This document shows positions 1 to 5,535 of a stretch of DNA of 5,639 nt, piece after piece. The position numbers and the translations under genes were made by a program. Each line of letters opens with the position of its first letter. The stretch's first letter is position 1. This DNA comes from Candidatus Odyssella thessalonicensis (GTDB lineage Bacteria; Pseudomonadota; Alphaproteobacteria; Bin65). The notes under the pieces are model-generated. The model was not told where the DNA came from and did no database searches. It was given only the letters and a program-made list of their open reading frames with translations. Location: positions 1 through 5,639 of the forward strand of contig SBBV01000578.1 of NCBI GenBank assembly GCA_005240015.1. Direction: 5' to 3'.

Positions 1-1
1 G

Positions 2-250
2 GAGAAGAAGGCGCGCGTCGAGGACGCGCTGAACGCCACCCGGGCGGCGGTCGAGGAAGGCATCGTGCCGGGCGGCGGAGTGGCGCTGGTGAACAGCCAG
101 GCGGCCCTCGACGGCCTCAAGCTCGATCATGACGAGCAGACCGGCGTGGCCATCGTGCGCAAGGCGCTCGAGGAGCCCCTCAAGCAGATCTGCGTGAACG
201 CCGGCATCGAGGGCGCCATCGCCGTCGAGAAGGTGCGCGGCAGCGCGAAG
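2..250 (+). pseudogene. groEL: Internal fragment of chaperonin GroEL
   Basis: The translation from base 2 begins [20 protein letters not shown] and continues with [10 protein letters not shown], then [20 protein letters not shown] and GAIAVEKVR. This is the ascending part of the GroEL equatorial domain, roughly residues 387-470 of the 545-residue E. coli protein by memory. It includes the Asp of VEDAL (ATP hydrolysis Asp in GroEL) and the nucleotide-contacting GGG loop. Everything N-terminal lies outside the window. The last part of GroEL, with the NAATGEY-type segment, the final ATP-contacting Asp and the C-terminal tail, is missing, because the sequence switches to ugd between about 236 and 266. 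It cannot be a working chaperonin. Confidence 0.85.
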
Positions 251-856
251 GGCATCGGCCTCGACGGCCGCATCGGCGGGAAGTTCCTCCATCCCGGCCC
301 GGGCTACGGCGGCTCGTGCTTCCCCAAGGACACGCTGGCGCTTGTGCGCACCGCGCAGGAGGCGAAGGCGCCGCTCCGCCTCGTCGAAACCGTCGTCGAC
401 ATCAATGCGCGGCGCAAGAAATCGATGGTCGCGCGCGTCATCGCCGCCTGCGACGGGAGCGTGGCCGGCAAGACCGTGGCCGTGCTCGGCCTGACGTTCA
501 AGCCCAACACCGACGACATGCGCGAGAGCCCGAGCCTCGACATCGTGCCGGCGCTGCTTGCGGGCGGCGCCAAGGTGCGCGCGCACGATCCCGAGGGCAT
601 GGCCGAGGCGAAGAAGCTCTTGAACGGCGTCGACTACTGCAGCGGCCCCTACGAGGCGATGAAGGGCGCCGATGCGCTGGTCATCATCACCGAATGGAAC
701 GCCTTCCGCAGCCTCGACCTTGCGCGCATGAAGGCACTGTTGAAATCGCCGGTCGTTGTCGATCTACGCAACATCTACAATCCGCGCGAGATGGAGGCGG
801 CCGGCTTCAGATATTCCTCGATCGGCCGCCCGCCCGCGGCGTTCGAGGAGGAGTAA
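2..856 (+). CDS. ugd: Chimeric reading frame: GroEL fragment fused in frame to the C-terminal half of UDP-glucose 6-dehydrogenase
   Basis: The frame is open from the left edge and ends at TAA 854-856 (284 codons seen). Codons 1 to about 83 match chaperonin GroEL; from about 251 the protein is UDP-glucose 6-dehydrogenase, which oxidises UDP-glucose to UDP-glucuronate in the cytoplasm with two NAD+. Visible dehydrogenase landmarks are [17 protein letters not shown] with the catalytic Cys at 317-319, and the C-terminal UDP-binding domain with [10 protein letters not shown] at 494-523 and VIITEW near 680-697. The family is usually about 430-440 residues. Here the whole N-terminal NAD-binding Rossmann domain and most of the central helix are absent, replaced by chaperonin sequence, so this product should not be an active dehydrogenase. 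A GTG at 65 could be called as a start, but it lies inside the GroEL homology and has no meaning for ugd. The identity of both halves is clear; whether the join exists in a living genome is not. Confidence 0.85.
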   Translation, partial: EKKARVEDALNATRAAVEEGIVPGGGVALVNSQAALDGLKLDHDEQTGVAIVRKALEEPLKQICVNAGIEGAIAVEKVRGSAKGIGLDGRIGGKFLHPGPGYGGSCFPKDTLALVRTAQEAKAPLRLVETVVDINARRKKSMVARVIAACDGSVAGKTVAVLGLTFKPNTDDMRESPSLDIVPALLAGGAKVRAHDPEGMAEAKKLLNGVDYCSGPYEAMKGADALVIITEWNAFRSLDLARMKALLKSPVVVDLRNIYNPREMEAAGFRYSSIGRPPAAFEEE

Positions 857-858
857 TG
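845..858 (+). promoter_or_regulatory. Strong ribosome binding site with stop-start overlap (TAATG)
   Basis: GAGGAGGAG at 845-853 is a strong Shine-Dalgarno sequence and also encodes the EEE tail of the upstream protein. The TAA (854-856) and the next ATG (856-858) share one base. This fixes the phosphomutase start and indicates translational coupling with the dehydrogenase gene. Confidence 0.8.
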
Positions 859-2262
859 ACGCCGGTGATCCTCGCTCCAGCCATCCTGCGCGAGTACGAC
901 ATCCGCGGCGTAGTCGGAAAAAATCTCACCGAGCGCGAGGCCCGCGCGATCGGCCGCGCGTTCGGTACGATGGTGGCACGGCGCGGCGGCAAGACGGTAT
1001 GCCTCGGCTATGACGGCCGCGTCTCGTCGCCGGGCTTCGCCGCCGCCGCGGCCGAGGGGCTTTCCGAATGCGGCCTCACCGTGTGGCGTGTTGGTCGCGG
1101 GCCCACGCCGATGCTCTATTTCGCGGTGTTCCACTTCGGCGCCGACGGCGGCCTCATGATCACCGGCTCGCACAATCCGCCCGATCAGAACGGTTTCAAG
1201 ATGACGCTGGGTCCCGCGCTCGGCGCGATGCCGCTGTTCGGCGGCGAGATCCAGGCGCTCGGCGAGCTCGTGCGCGCCGGCGATTACGCGAGCGGCAAAG
1301 GCTCGGTCGCCGAGCGCCCGGCCTTCGACGACTACCTCGCGCATCTGGCGGCAGAAGCGGGGACGGGCGGGAAGGAGCTGACAGTGGCTTGGGACGCCGG
1401 CAACGGCGCGGCGGGTGAGGCCATGCTGGCGCTCACCAAGAAGCTCCCGGGCCGGCACGTGGCGCTGTTCGCTGAAATCGACGGGCGCTTTCCCAACCAT
1501 CATCCCGACCCGACCGTGGCGGCGAATCTCGCCGACCTCCAGGCCGCGGTGAAAAAAGAGAACGCGGACTACGGCGTCGCGTTCGACGGCGACGGCGATC
1601 GCATCGGCCTCGTCGATGGAAAAGCGCGCATCCTGTGGGCCGACCAGCTGATGGTGCTGTTCGCGCGCGATGTGCTCGGCGCCAAGCCCGGAAGCCCGGT
1701 GATCGCCGACGTGAAGGCGAGCCAGGTGCTCTACGACGAGATCGCGAAAGCGGGCGGGGAGCCGGTGATGTTCAAGACCGGCCACTCGCTGATCAAGGCG
1801 AAGATGAAGGAGCTGAAGGCGCCGCTCGCCGGCGAGATGAGCGGCCACATCTTCTTCGCCGACCGCAACAACGGCTATGACGACGGCCTCTATGCCGCGG
1901 CGCGGCTCTTCCGCATCCTCGGCGCGGCCGATTTCTCGCTCGCCGAGTTCCTCGACCGGCTGCCGCCGGTGGTCAACACGCCCGAGCTACGCTTTCCCGT
2001 GCCCGCCGAGCGCAAATGGGTCGTGATCGATGAGGTGCGCGAGCGCCTCGCTGCCGCCAAGGCCGACGTCAACGGCATCGACGGGGTGCGGGTGAAGACC
2101 GCGGACGGCTGGTGGCTGCTGCGCGCCTCGAACACGCAGGACGTGCTGGTGGCGCGCTGCGAGGCGTCCGACGCCGCCGGCCTGGCGCGGCTCAAGGCCC
2201 AGCTCGCACGCGAGCTGGCCGCTTCGGGCCTGTCTCTGCCTGCCGATGCCGCCGGCCACTGA
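856..2262 (+). CDS. Phosphomannomutase/phosphoglucomutase (AlgC-type alpha-D-phosphohexomutase)
   Basis: This complete 468-residue protein interconverts hexose 1- and 6-phosphates (mannose and/or glucose) through a phosphoserine enzyme and a 1,6-bisphosphate intermediate, feeding nucleotide-sugar synthesis in the cytoplasm. All four domain signatures of the family are present. REYDIRGVVG lies near residue 12. The phosphoserine loop is TGSHNPP, with catalytic Ser105 at 1168-1170. The Mg2+ loop is DGDGDR with Asp244, Asp246 and Asp248. The sugar-specificity loop is GEMSGH with Glu327, Ser329 and His331. The phosphate-binding loop RASNT starts at Arg423. The spacing and the length match Pseudomonas AlgC (about 463 residues, same loops), which favours dual mannose/glucose use over the GlmM glucosamine mutase, but substrate preference is inferred. 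The start is fixed by the strong ribosome site and the overlap with the upstream stop. Pairing with ugd suggests exopolysaccharide or LPS precursor supply. Confidence 0.95.
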   Translation: MTPVILAPAILREYDIRGVVGKNLTEREARAIGRAFGTMVARRGGKTVCLGYDGRVSSPGFAAAAAEGLSECGLTVWRVGRGPTPMLYFAVFHFGADGGLMITGSHNPPDQNGFKMTLGPALGAMPLFGGEIQALGELVRAGDYASGKGSVAERPAFDDYLAHLAAEAGTGGKELTVAWDAGNGAAGEAMLALTKKLPGRHVALFAEIDGRFPNHHPDPTVAANLADLQAAVKKENADYGVAFDGDGDRIGLVDGKARILWADQLMVLFARDVLGAKPGSPVIADVKASQVLYDEIAKAGGEPVMFKTGHSLIKAKMKELKAPLAGEMSGHIFFADRNNGYDDGLYAAARLFRILGAADFSLAEFLDRLPPVVNTPELRFPVPAERKWVVIDEVRERLAAAKADVNGIDGVRVKTADGWWLLRASNTQDVLVARCEASDAAGLARLKAQLARELAASGLSLPADAAGH

Positions 2263-2803
2263 GCCGCGCTTCGATTTCTTCTTCTACGGCACGCTGTGCG
2301 ATGCCGACGTGCGCGCCGTCGTCGTCGGCCACGACAGTGAGACGGCGCCGGCGTTCCTCGACAATCACGAAGCCGTGCCGGTGCACGGCGGACGCTATCC
2401 GATCCTGCAGTTCCAGCGCGGCAGCATGGCCACGGGCGTGCTCTGCCGCAACCTCGGCCTCGTCGCGGCGGCGCGGCTCAGCTTCTTCGAGCACGATGGC
2501 TACGACTACGACCCCCGCCGGTTGACCGTCAGCCTCGGCGACCGCGCTGGCAGCGGCGGCGCGACGCAGCCGGCCTGGGTGTTCGTGCCGACGACGGCGC
2601 TTCGCCGCGGCATGGGGCGCTGGGACCTGTCCGAGTGGCAGCGCTTCGCCAAGCGCGATTTCCTCGCCCGCGCCACGCGCAAGATGCGCGCGCTCGAGCC
2701 GAAGCAGCTCGAGCCCTATATCGAACAGTGGAAGAAGCGGGCGGAGGCGGCCGGCGGCGGCCGACGCGATCGGATCTCGCGAGGCCAGATCTCGCGAGAT
2801 TAA
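2246..2803 (+). CDS. Gamma-glutamylcyclotransferase/AIG2-like family protein
   Basis: This 185-residue protein starts with FDFFFYGTL (YGTL at residues 14-17), the glycine loop that marks the gamma-glutamylcyclotransferase/AIG2 fold. Further family-like features are the basic ...GGRYPIL strand near 48-54, FFEHDGYDYDPRR near 80-92 (Glu82 is the likely catalytic acid by position), a WVFVP strand at 111-115, and the WDLSEWQRFAKRDFL helix typical of bacterial members. Members can cyclise gamma-glutamyl amines to 5-oxoproline, but many AIG2-like proteins have no known substrate, so the reaction is not assigned. The ATG lies inside the phosphomutase gene with a 17-base overlap and only a weak ribosome site, so coupled translation is likely. 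The last 15-20 residues are basic and low in complexity. They come from a repeated palindromic stretch (ISR-GQ-ISR) and are probably a dispensable tail. The TAA overlaps the stop of the convergent carboxypeptidase gene. Confidence 0.82.
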   Translation: MPPATEPRFDFFFYGTLCDADVRAVVVGHDSETAPAFLDNHEAVPVHGGRYPILQFQRGSMATGVLCRNLGLVAAARLSFFEHDGYDYDPRRLTVSLGDRAGSGGATQPAWVFVPTTALRRGMGRWDLSEWQRFAKRDFLARATRKMRALEPKQLEPYIEQWKKRAEAAGGGRRDRISRGQISRD

Positions 2804-2817
2804 ATCTCGTAGGAGAT
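2774..2817. terminator. Nested palindromes at the convergent stops, possible two-way terminator
   Basis: ATCTCGCGAG (2774-2783) pairs perfectly with CTCGCGAGAT (2791-2800), giving a 10-bp stem with a 7-base loop that ends at the two stop codons. ATCTCGCGAGAT (2789-2800) is itself a perfect palindrome. CGAGATT-A-AATCTCG (2795-2809) and ATCTC-GTAG-GAGAT (2804-2817) form alternative stems. No good T-run follows on either strand, so an intrinsic terminator is possible but not proven. Confidence 0.4.
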
Positions 2818-4425
2818 CGTACCGCAGTTGTAGCCCTTGCGCTCGAGCCGCTCGCAGACGCGCTCGGCACGCGACTCGGCGGCGAAGCCGAGCAGCCGCG
2901 CCGCATAAACGAAGCGGCCGCGCTGCTTGATGCGAACGACGCTCACCTTGGTCCCGGCGCGATCGGCTCGCGACAGGCTCCGCACGGCCTTCTGGGCCGC
3001 GGCCCGCGCCTGGCCAAGACGCTTGTAGACGCCGAGCTGCAGCCCGTAGCGCAGCTCGTCCTGCTCGGTATCGGCGACGTCGGAGCGGCTTTCGACCGTC
3101 GTCGGGCTTTCGAGCGAGGCGGATTGCACCGCATAGGAGACCGTGTGGCAGCGCAGCCCGCGCCGCGCCAAGTGGCGGCAGGTCTGGTTCGCCGCCGACT
3201 GGTTGAAGCCGAGCACGCGCGCCGCGTATTGCGTGCGGCGGCCCTGCTTGGTCGTGACCACGGCGATGCGCGTGCTGCCCGAGCGGAATGCGGCCGGTAC
3301 GCTGTAGTAGGCTCTCTTTGCGGCGTTCTGGGCCTGGCCGTAGTTGCGATAGCGCCCGACATCGACGCCGAAGCGGGTCACCGTGGCGGGCGGCGGGCTG
3401 GCCTGGGCCGCCGGCGAGCGCGTGCTCGCCTCGGCGCGCGAGATCAGGGTGAAGCCCGAAGGCTTCTTCTTGGCGGCTTCCGCCAGGCGCCGGTCTTCGG
3501 CGTCGGCGGTCTCTTCCTCCTCGTCATCCTCGCGCGCCAGTGCGGCGACGTTGGCGGGCGGCGGCGGCGCGGCCACGCCGCGATAAGCGGTGCCGAGCAA
3601 TGCATAGGCCGCTTGATAGCGTTGGCCGGAGGTGCGCCCGCCGAGCACGACGAGAATCGTTTTCTGCTGACCGTGGGTGGCGGTGACGACGACGTTGAAG
3701 CCGGAAGCGCGCGTGTAGCCGGTCTTCATGCCGGTCACGTCGCTGCGCGCGTGCAGCAGGCGATTGGAGTTGCGGAAGGTGCGGGCGCCCCACTGAAAAT
3801 AGCGCCGCGCGAAATACTGCGAGTACTTGGGATAGTGGGCATGGAGCGCGCGGGCGAGCACGGCCATGTCGCGCGCGGTGGTGTACGCGCCGGCCGCGGG
3901 CAGGCCCGACGCGTTCCGGAAGGTGGTCGCGTTCATGCCGAGCGCGCGCGCCTTGGCGGTCATGCGCTGGGCGAACGCGTATTCGCTGCCGCCGGCCAGG
4001 AACTCGCCCATCGCCGCCGCAGCGTCGTTGGCCGACTTCACCGACATGGCGAGGATCAGCTGCTCGACGGTGACCTCCATGCCTGGTCGAAGGTAGAGCT
4101 TGGAGGGCGCCTTGGCAGCCGCCTGGAAAGACACCGGGACGCGCGTGCCCAGCGTGATCTTGCCCTGCTCGAGCGCCTCAAATGTCAGATAGAGCGTCAT
4201 CATCTTGGCCAGCGAAGCCGGCGGATGAGGGGAGTAGGCGCGGTAGGCGCTGAGCACGCGGCCGCTGCCCTCGTCCATCAATATCGAGGCAGCAATCGTG
4301 GCGTCCGCACGTGGCGCCGCCGCTATCGCTACGGACGCGCCAAGTAAAACGCCAAATACTCGGCGCGTTATGGTAATGTACTTTTGCGGAATCCCTGCGA
4401 CGCGCGCAACGCTCGTCTTCACCAT
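2800..4425 (-). CDS. D-alanyl-D-alanine carboxypeptidase (peptidase S11, PBP5-like) with two C-terminal SPOR-like repeats
   Basis: This 541-residue exported enzyme trims the terminal D-Ala from peptidoglycan pentapeptides. The three penicillin-binding motifs are in order: SLAK (nucleophile Ser71, Lys74), SAN (131-133) and KTG (234-236). The leader is long, with ITRRVFGVLLG, a hydrophobic run and likely cleavage after PRADA (residue 42). After the catalytic domain (to about 285) come a Pro/Ala stretch, an acidic linker with DDEEEE near 300-305, and two related repeats at about 351-433 and 459-541. Each has an xYGxxxGxY-type opening, a YAARxLGF core and a C-x9-C pair, as in SPOR domains that bind denuded septal glycan. 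The PBP5 C-terminal beta domain and amphipathic anchor are absent. I chose ATG 4425, which has GGGG seven bases upstream. A GTG at 4440 would add five residues but has poorer spacing. The gene is convergent with the cyclotransferase gene and divergent from the phasin gene. Confidence 0.93.
   Translation of the reverse strand: MVKTSVARVAGIPQKYITITRRVFGVLLGASVAIAAAPRADATIAASILMDEGSGRVLSAYRAYSPHPPASLAKMMTLYLTFEALEQGKITLGTRVPVSFQAAAKAPSKLYLRPGMEVTVEQLILAMSVKSANDAAAAMGEFLAGGSEYAFAQRMTAKARALGMNATTFRNASGLPAAGAYTTARDMAVLARALHAHYPKYSQYFARRYFQWGARTFRNSNRLLHARSDVTGMKTGYTRASGFNVVVTATHGQQKTILVVLGGRTSGQRYQAAYALLGTAYRGVAAPPPPANVAALAREDDEEEETADAEDRRLAEAAKKKPSGFTLISRAEASTRSPAAQASPPPATVTRFGVDVGRYRNYGQAQNAAKRAYYSVPAAFRSGSTRIAVVTTKQGRRTQYAARVLGFNQSAANQTCRHLARRGLRCHTVSYAVQSASLESPTTVESRSDVADTEQDELRYGLQLGVYKRLGQARAAAQKAVRSLSRADRAGTKVSVVRIKQRGRFVYAARLLGFAAESRAERVCERLERKGYNCGTISYEI
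2803..3051 (-). repeat. SPOR-like repeat 2 (protein-level tandem repeat, distal copy)
   Basis: Residues about 459-541 of the carboxypeptidase begin RYGLQLGVYKRLGQA, carry VYAARLLGF, and end with VCERLERKGYNC and TISYEI. They align along their length with the copy at 3127-3375. The Cys pair at residues 524 and 534 is spaced exactly as in the first copy. Confidence 0.75.
3127..3375 (-). repeat. SPOR-like repeat 1 (protein-level tandem repeat, proximal copy)
   Basis: Residues about 351-433 of the carboxypeptidase begin RFGVDVGRYRNYGQA, carry QYAARVLGF and TCRHLARRGLRC (Cys416, Cys426), and end with TVSYAV. Similarity to the second copy shows an old internal duplication. The DNA copies are diverged, so this is not a recent repeat. 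Confidence 0.75.
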
Positions 4426-4493
4426 TCCCTTGCCCCACACGTCCCCGGGGAAGTAATACTCGACGGCGGCCGCGAAATTCGCTTCCCCGCGCG

Positions 4494-4522
4494 ACGGTAT
4501 TTATTTGAGGACGATTTGTCTA
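4494..4522 (-). promoter_or_regulatory. Weak candidate promoter for the carboxypeptidase gene
   Basis: Read on the - strand, TAGACA (4522-4517, five of six matches to TTGACA) is followed after 17 bases by TACCGT (4499-4494, only three of six matches to TATAAT). It lies in the AT-rich patch about 70 bases upstream of the chosen start. The -10 match is poor, so this is only a candidate. Confidence 0.25.
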
Positions 4523-4666
4523 GTGCCCATTTCCCTTGACTATACGCGACGTTGTCGGGGGCTATCCCCGATTTCGCCTGAATGCGGCCACGCCTGCGCC
4601 ACGGCGATGGCGCCCCGCCTCGACAACGCATCTTAATAGGCGCTGGTTAACGAAGATTTCGCGCGC

Positions 4667-4679
4667 GGTCGATTCGACC
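4667..4679. promoter_or_regulatory. Perfect dyad GGTCGA-T-TCGACC upstream of the phasin promoter
   Basis: A 13-base perfect inverted repeat, the first of three in a row. It lacks the TGC/GCA pattern of the next two and its binding protein is unknown. Confidence 0.35.
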
Positions 4680-4682
4680 ATA

Positions 4683-4694
4683 TTGCATATGCAA
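4683..4694. promoter_or_regulatory. Perfect palindrome TTGCATATGCAA, possible PhaR-type operator
   Basis: A 12-base perfect palindrome with TGC/GCA half-sites, centred about 20 bases (two helical turns) from the next dyad. PhaR-family regulators of phasin genes are known to bind TGC-rich dyads; assignment here is inferred from motif and position. Confidence 0.45.
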
Positions 4695-4700
4695 AGTGTG

Positions 4701-4717
4701 ATTGTGCGCTGCACAAT
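4701..4717. promoter_or_regulatory. Dyad ATTGTGC-GCT-GCACAAT, likely PhaR-type operator
   Basis: A 17-base perfect inverted repeat with 7-base arms, ending six bases before the TTGACA box. It contains GC(N3)GC dyad symmetry like the PhaR sites known upstream of alphaproteobacterial phasin genes. This position is suited to blocking RNA polymerase until PHA granules titrate the repressor away. Confidence 0.55.
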
Positions 4718-4722
4718 TTTTC

Positions 4723-4751
4723 TTGACACCCACTAGGACCTGCCATAAACG
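4723..4751 (+). promoter_or_regulatory. Candidate housekeeping promoter of the phasin gene
   Basis: TTGACA at 4723-4728 is a perfect -35 box. The best -10 choices are TAAACG (4746-4751, spacing 17) and CATAAA (4744-4749, spacing 15); both are imperfect. Transcription would begin near 4757, leaving a leader of about 150 bases before the phasin ATG. Confidence 0.5.
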
Positions 4752-4784
4752 CGAAATCGGCGAGCGGCCCAGCTCTGATTCTTT

Positions 4785-4795
4785 TGCACTGCACA
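4785..4795. promoter_or_regulatory. Second TGC/GCA site TGCACTGCACA, downstream of the promoter
   Basis: Ten of eleven bases match TGCGCTGCACA at 4705-4715 inside the upstream operator. The offset is exactly 80 bases, so the two sites flank the candidate promoter on about the same face of the helix. This suggests a two-site operator. Confidence 0.4.
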
Positions 4796-4891
4796 GGCCT
4801 TTTCCCGATCCCTGCCGCGCGCGTTCGAGGACAGGGGTGAGGGGCAGGGAGCGGGTGCCGTGCCGCAAGGGGCAAACCTTTCAAGCGATCC

Positions 4892-4897
4892 AAGGAG
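4892..4897 (+). promoter_or_regulatory. Ribosome binding site of the phasin gene
   Basis: AAGGAG lies eight bases before ATG 4906. It is near ideal and decides the start over upstream in-frame codons, which have no such site. Confidence 0.85.
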
Positions 4898-4905
4898 TTG
4901 CGAGC

Positions 4906-5478
4906 ATGTCCAAGACCGAAACCGCGAACCCCAAGGCGGCCAAGACCCAAGAGGCCGTGGAGAAGACCCTCAAGGCCAATCAGGCCGCGGCCGAGAAGGC
5001 CGTGAAGGTCGGCAAGGAGACCGCCGAGAAGGCGTTGAAGGCCAGCTCCGAGGCCGTGACCAAGGCCTATGACCAGGCGCTCAGCGCCGCCAAGGAGACC
5101 GTGCAGAAGACGTTTCCGCAGGCCGCCGCGCGATTCGAAGAGCTCGCCGGACTGCAGCGCGCCAATCTCGAGGCGCTGTTCTCGGCCGGCACGGTGGCGA
5201 TGAAGAACGTCGAGACGCTGTCCGAAGAGGTGCTCGCGTTCAACAGGAAGGCGATGGAAGAGAGCGTCGCCAACGCCAAGAAGCTGATGGAGTGCAAGAC
5301 CGTGCAGGAGGTGGTCGAGCTCCAGACCGATCTCTGCTGCGCGCAGCTCGAGACGATTGTAGCGCAGGGCACCAAGTTCACCGATCTCGCGCTCAAGATG
5401 GCCGGCGAGATTGCGGAGCCGATGCAGGCGCGCTTCGGCGAAACGGTGGAAAAACTGGGCAAGCCGCTCGCCGCCTGA
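4906..5478 (+). CDS. Phasin family protein (PHA granule-associated)
   Basis: This 190-residue protein has no signal peptide or membrane segment and is predicted to be almost wholly helical. Residues 1-65 are rich in Ala, Lys and Glu with repeated AEKA/KETAEKALKA units, resembling an amphipathic or coiled-coil extension. The phasin domain spans about 72-175 (FEELAGLQRANLEALFSAG, then AFNRKAMEESVANAKKLMEC). It continues with KTVQEVVELQTDL, where a kink after a short Lys-Thr-x-x-Glu turn is typical of the phasin_2 family. Phasins coat polyhydroxyalkanoate granules and control their size and number; some family members serve other or unknown roles, and no PHA synthase gene is in view. The start is fixed by the ribosome site at 4892-4897. 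The gene stands alone between its own promoter and an intrinsic terminator. TGC/GCA dyads upstream favour PhaR control and hence a true PHA phasin (phaP-like). The Cys pair at 144-145 and Cys130 are unusual for a low-complexity coat protein. Confidence 0.88.
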   Translation: MSKTETANPKAAKTQEAVEKTLKANQAAAEKAVKVGKETAEKALKASSEAVTKAYDQALSAAKETVQKTFPQAAARFEELAGLQRANLEALFSAGTVAMKNVETLSEEVLAFNRKAMEESVANAKKLMECKTVQEVVELQTDLCCAQLETIVAQGTKFTDLALKMAGEIAEPMQARFGETVEKLGKPLAA

Positions 5479-5504
5479 GCAGAAGAGCTAGGATGTGGAG
5501 AAAG

Positions 5505-5535
5505 GGCCCGGCGCCGCGCGGCGCCGGGCCTTTTT
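5505..5535 (+). terminator. Intrinsic terminator of the phasin gene
   Basis: GGCCCGGCGCC (5505-5515) pairs perfectly with GGCGCCGGGCC (5520-5530) around a GCGC loop and is followed by TTTTT (5531-5535). An AAA stretch precedes the stem and can pair with the T-run. It lies 26 bases after the stop codon. Confidence 0.93.

Larger units (their letters stand above)
4426..4905. other. Divergent intergenic region between the carboxypeptidase and phasin genes
   Basis: About 480 bases without a supportable gene, visibly richer in A and T than its surroundings, especially at 4497-4550 and 4630-4750. The left part should hold the carboxypeptidase promoter (reading left). The right part holds the dyad array, promoter and leader of the phasin gene. 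The palindrome TCCCCGGGGA (4442-4451) sits just upstream of the carboxypeptidase start. TCGGGG-GCTAT-CCCCGA (4555-4571) could form a 6-bp hairpin. Short open frames here have no ribosome site or recognisable protein. Confidence 0.7.

Noticed and set aside
316..855. Upstream extension of the phosphomutase frame
   Set aside because: It is out of frame with the clear dehydrogenase coding sequence and gives Arg/His-rich nonsense. The start at 856 has a strong ribosome site and the N-terminus expected for the family.
775..1848. Long - strand open frame (357 codons) antisense to the phosphomutase
   Set aside because: It is a composition shadow of a gene with every family motif intact; no ribosome site or recognisable domain.
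2635..4347. Long + strand open frame (570 codons) antisense to the carboxypeptidase
   Set aside because: High GC content keeps the opposite strand free of stops. The protein resembles no family and is Arg/Gly/Ala-rich, while the - strand frame has all three catalytic motifs and SPOR repeats.
4550..4628. Inverted repeat CGTTGTCG (4550-4557) / CGACAACG (4621-4628)
   Set aside because: Eight-base arms separated by 63 bases can occur by chance, and there are no transposon ends or target duplications.
4633..4650. TTAA...TTAA pair suggestive of a CtrA site
   Set aside because: The spacing is 10 bases, whereas the CtrA consensus needs 7.
4702..4905. N-terminal extension of the phasin frame
   Set aside because: It would run through the operator, promoter and leader and has no ribosome site; the ATG at 4906 has an ideal one.
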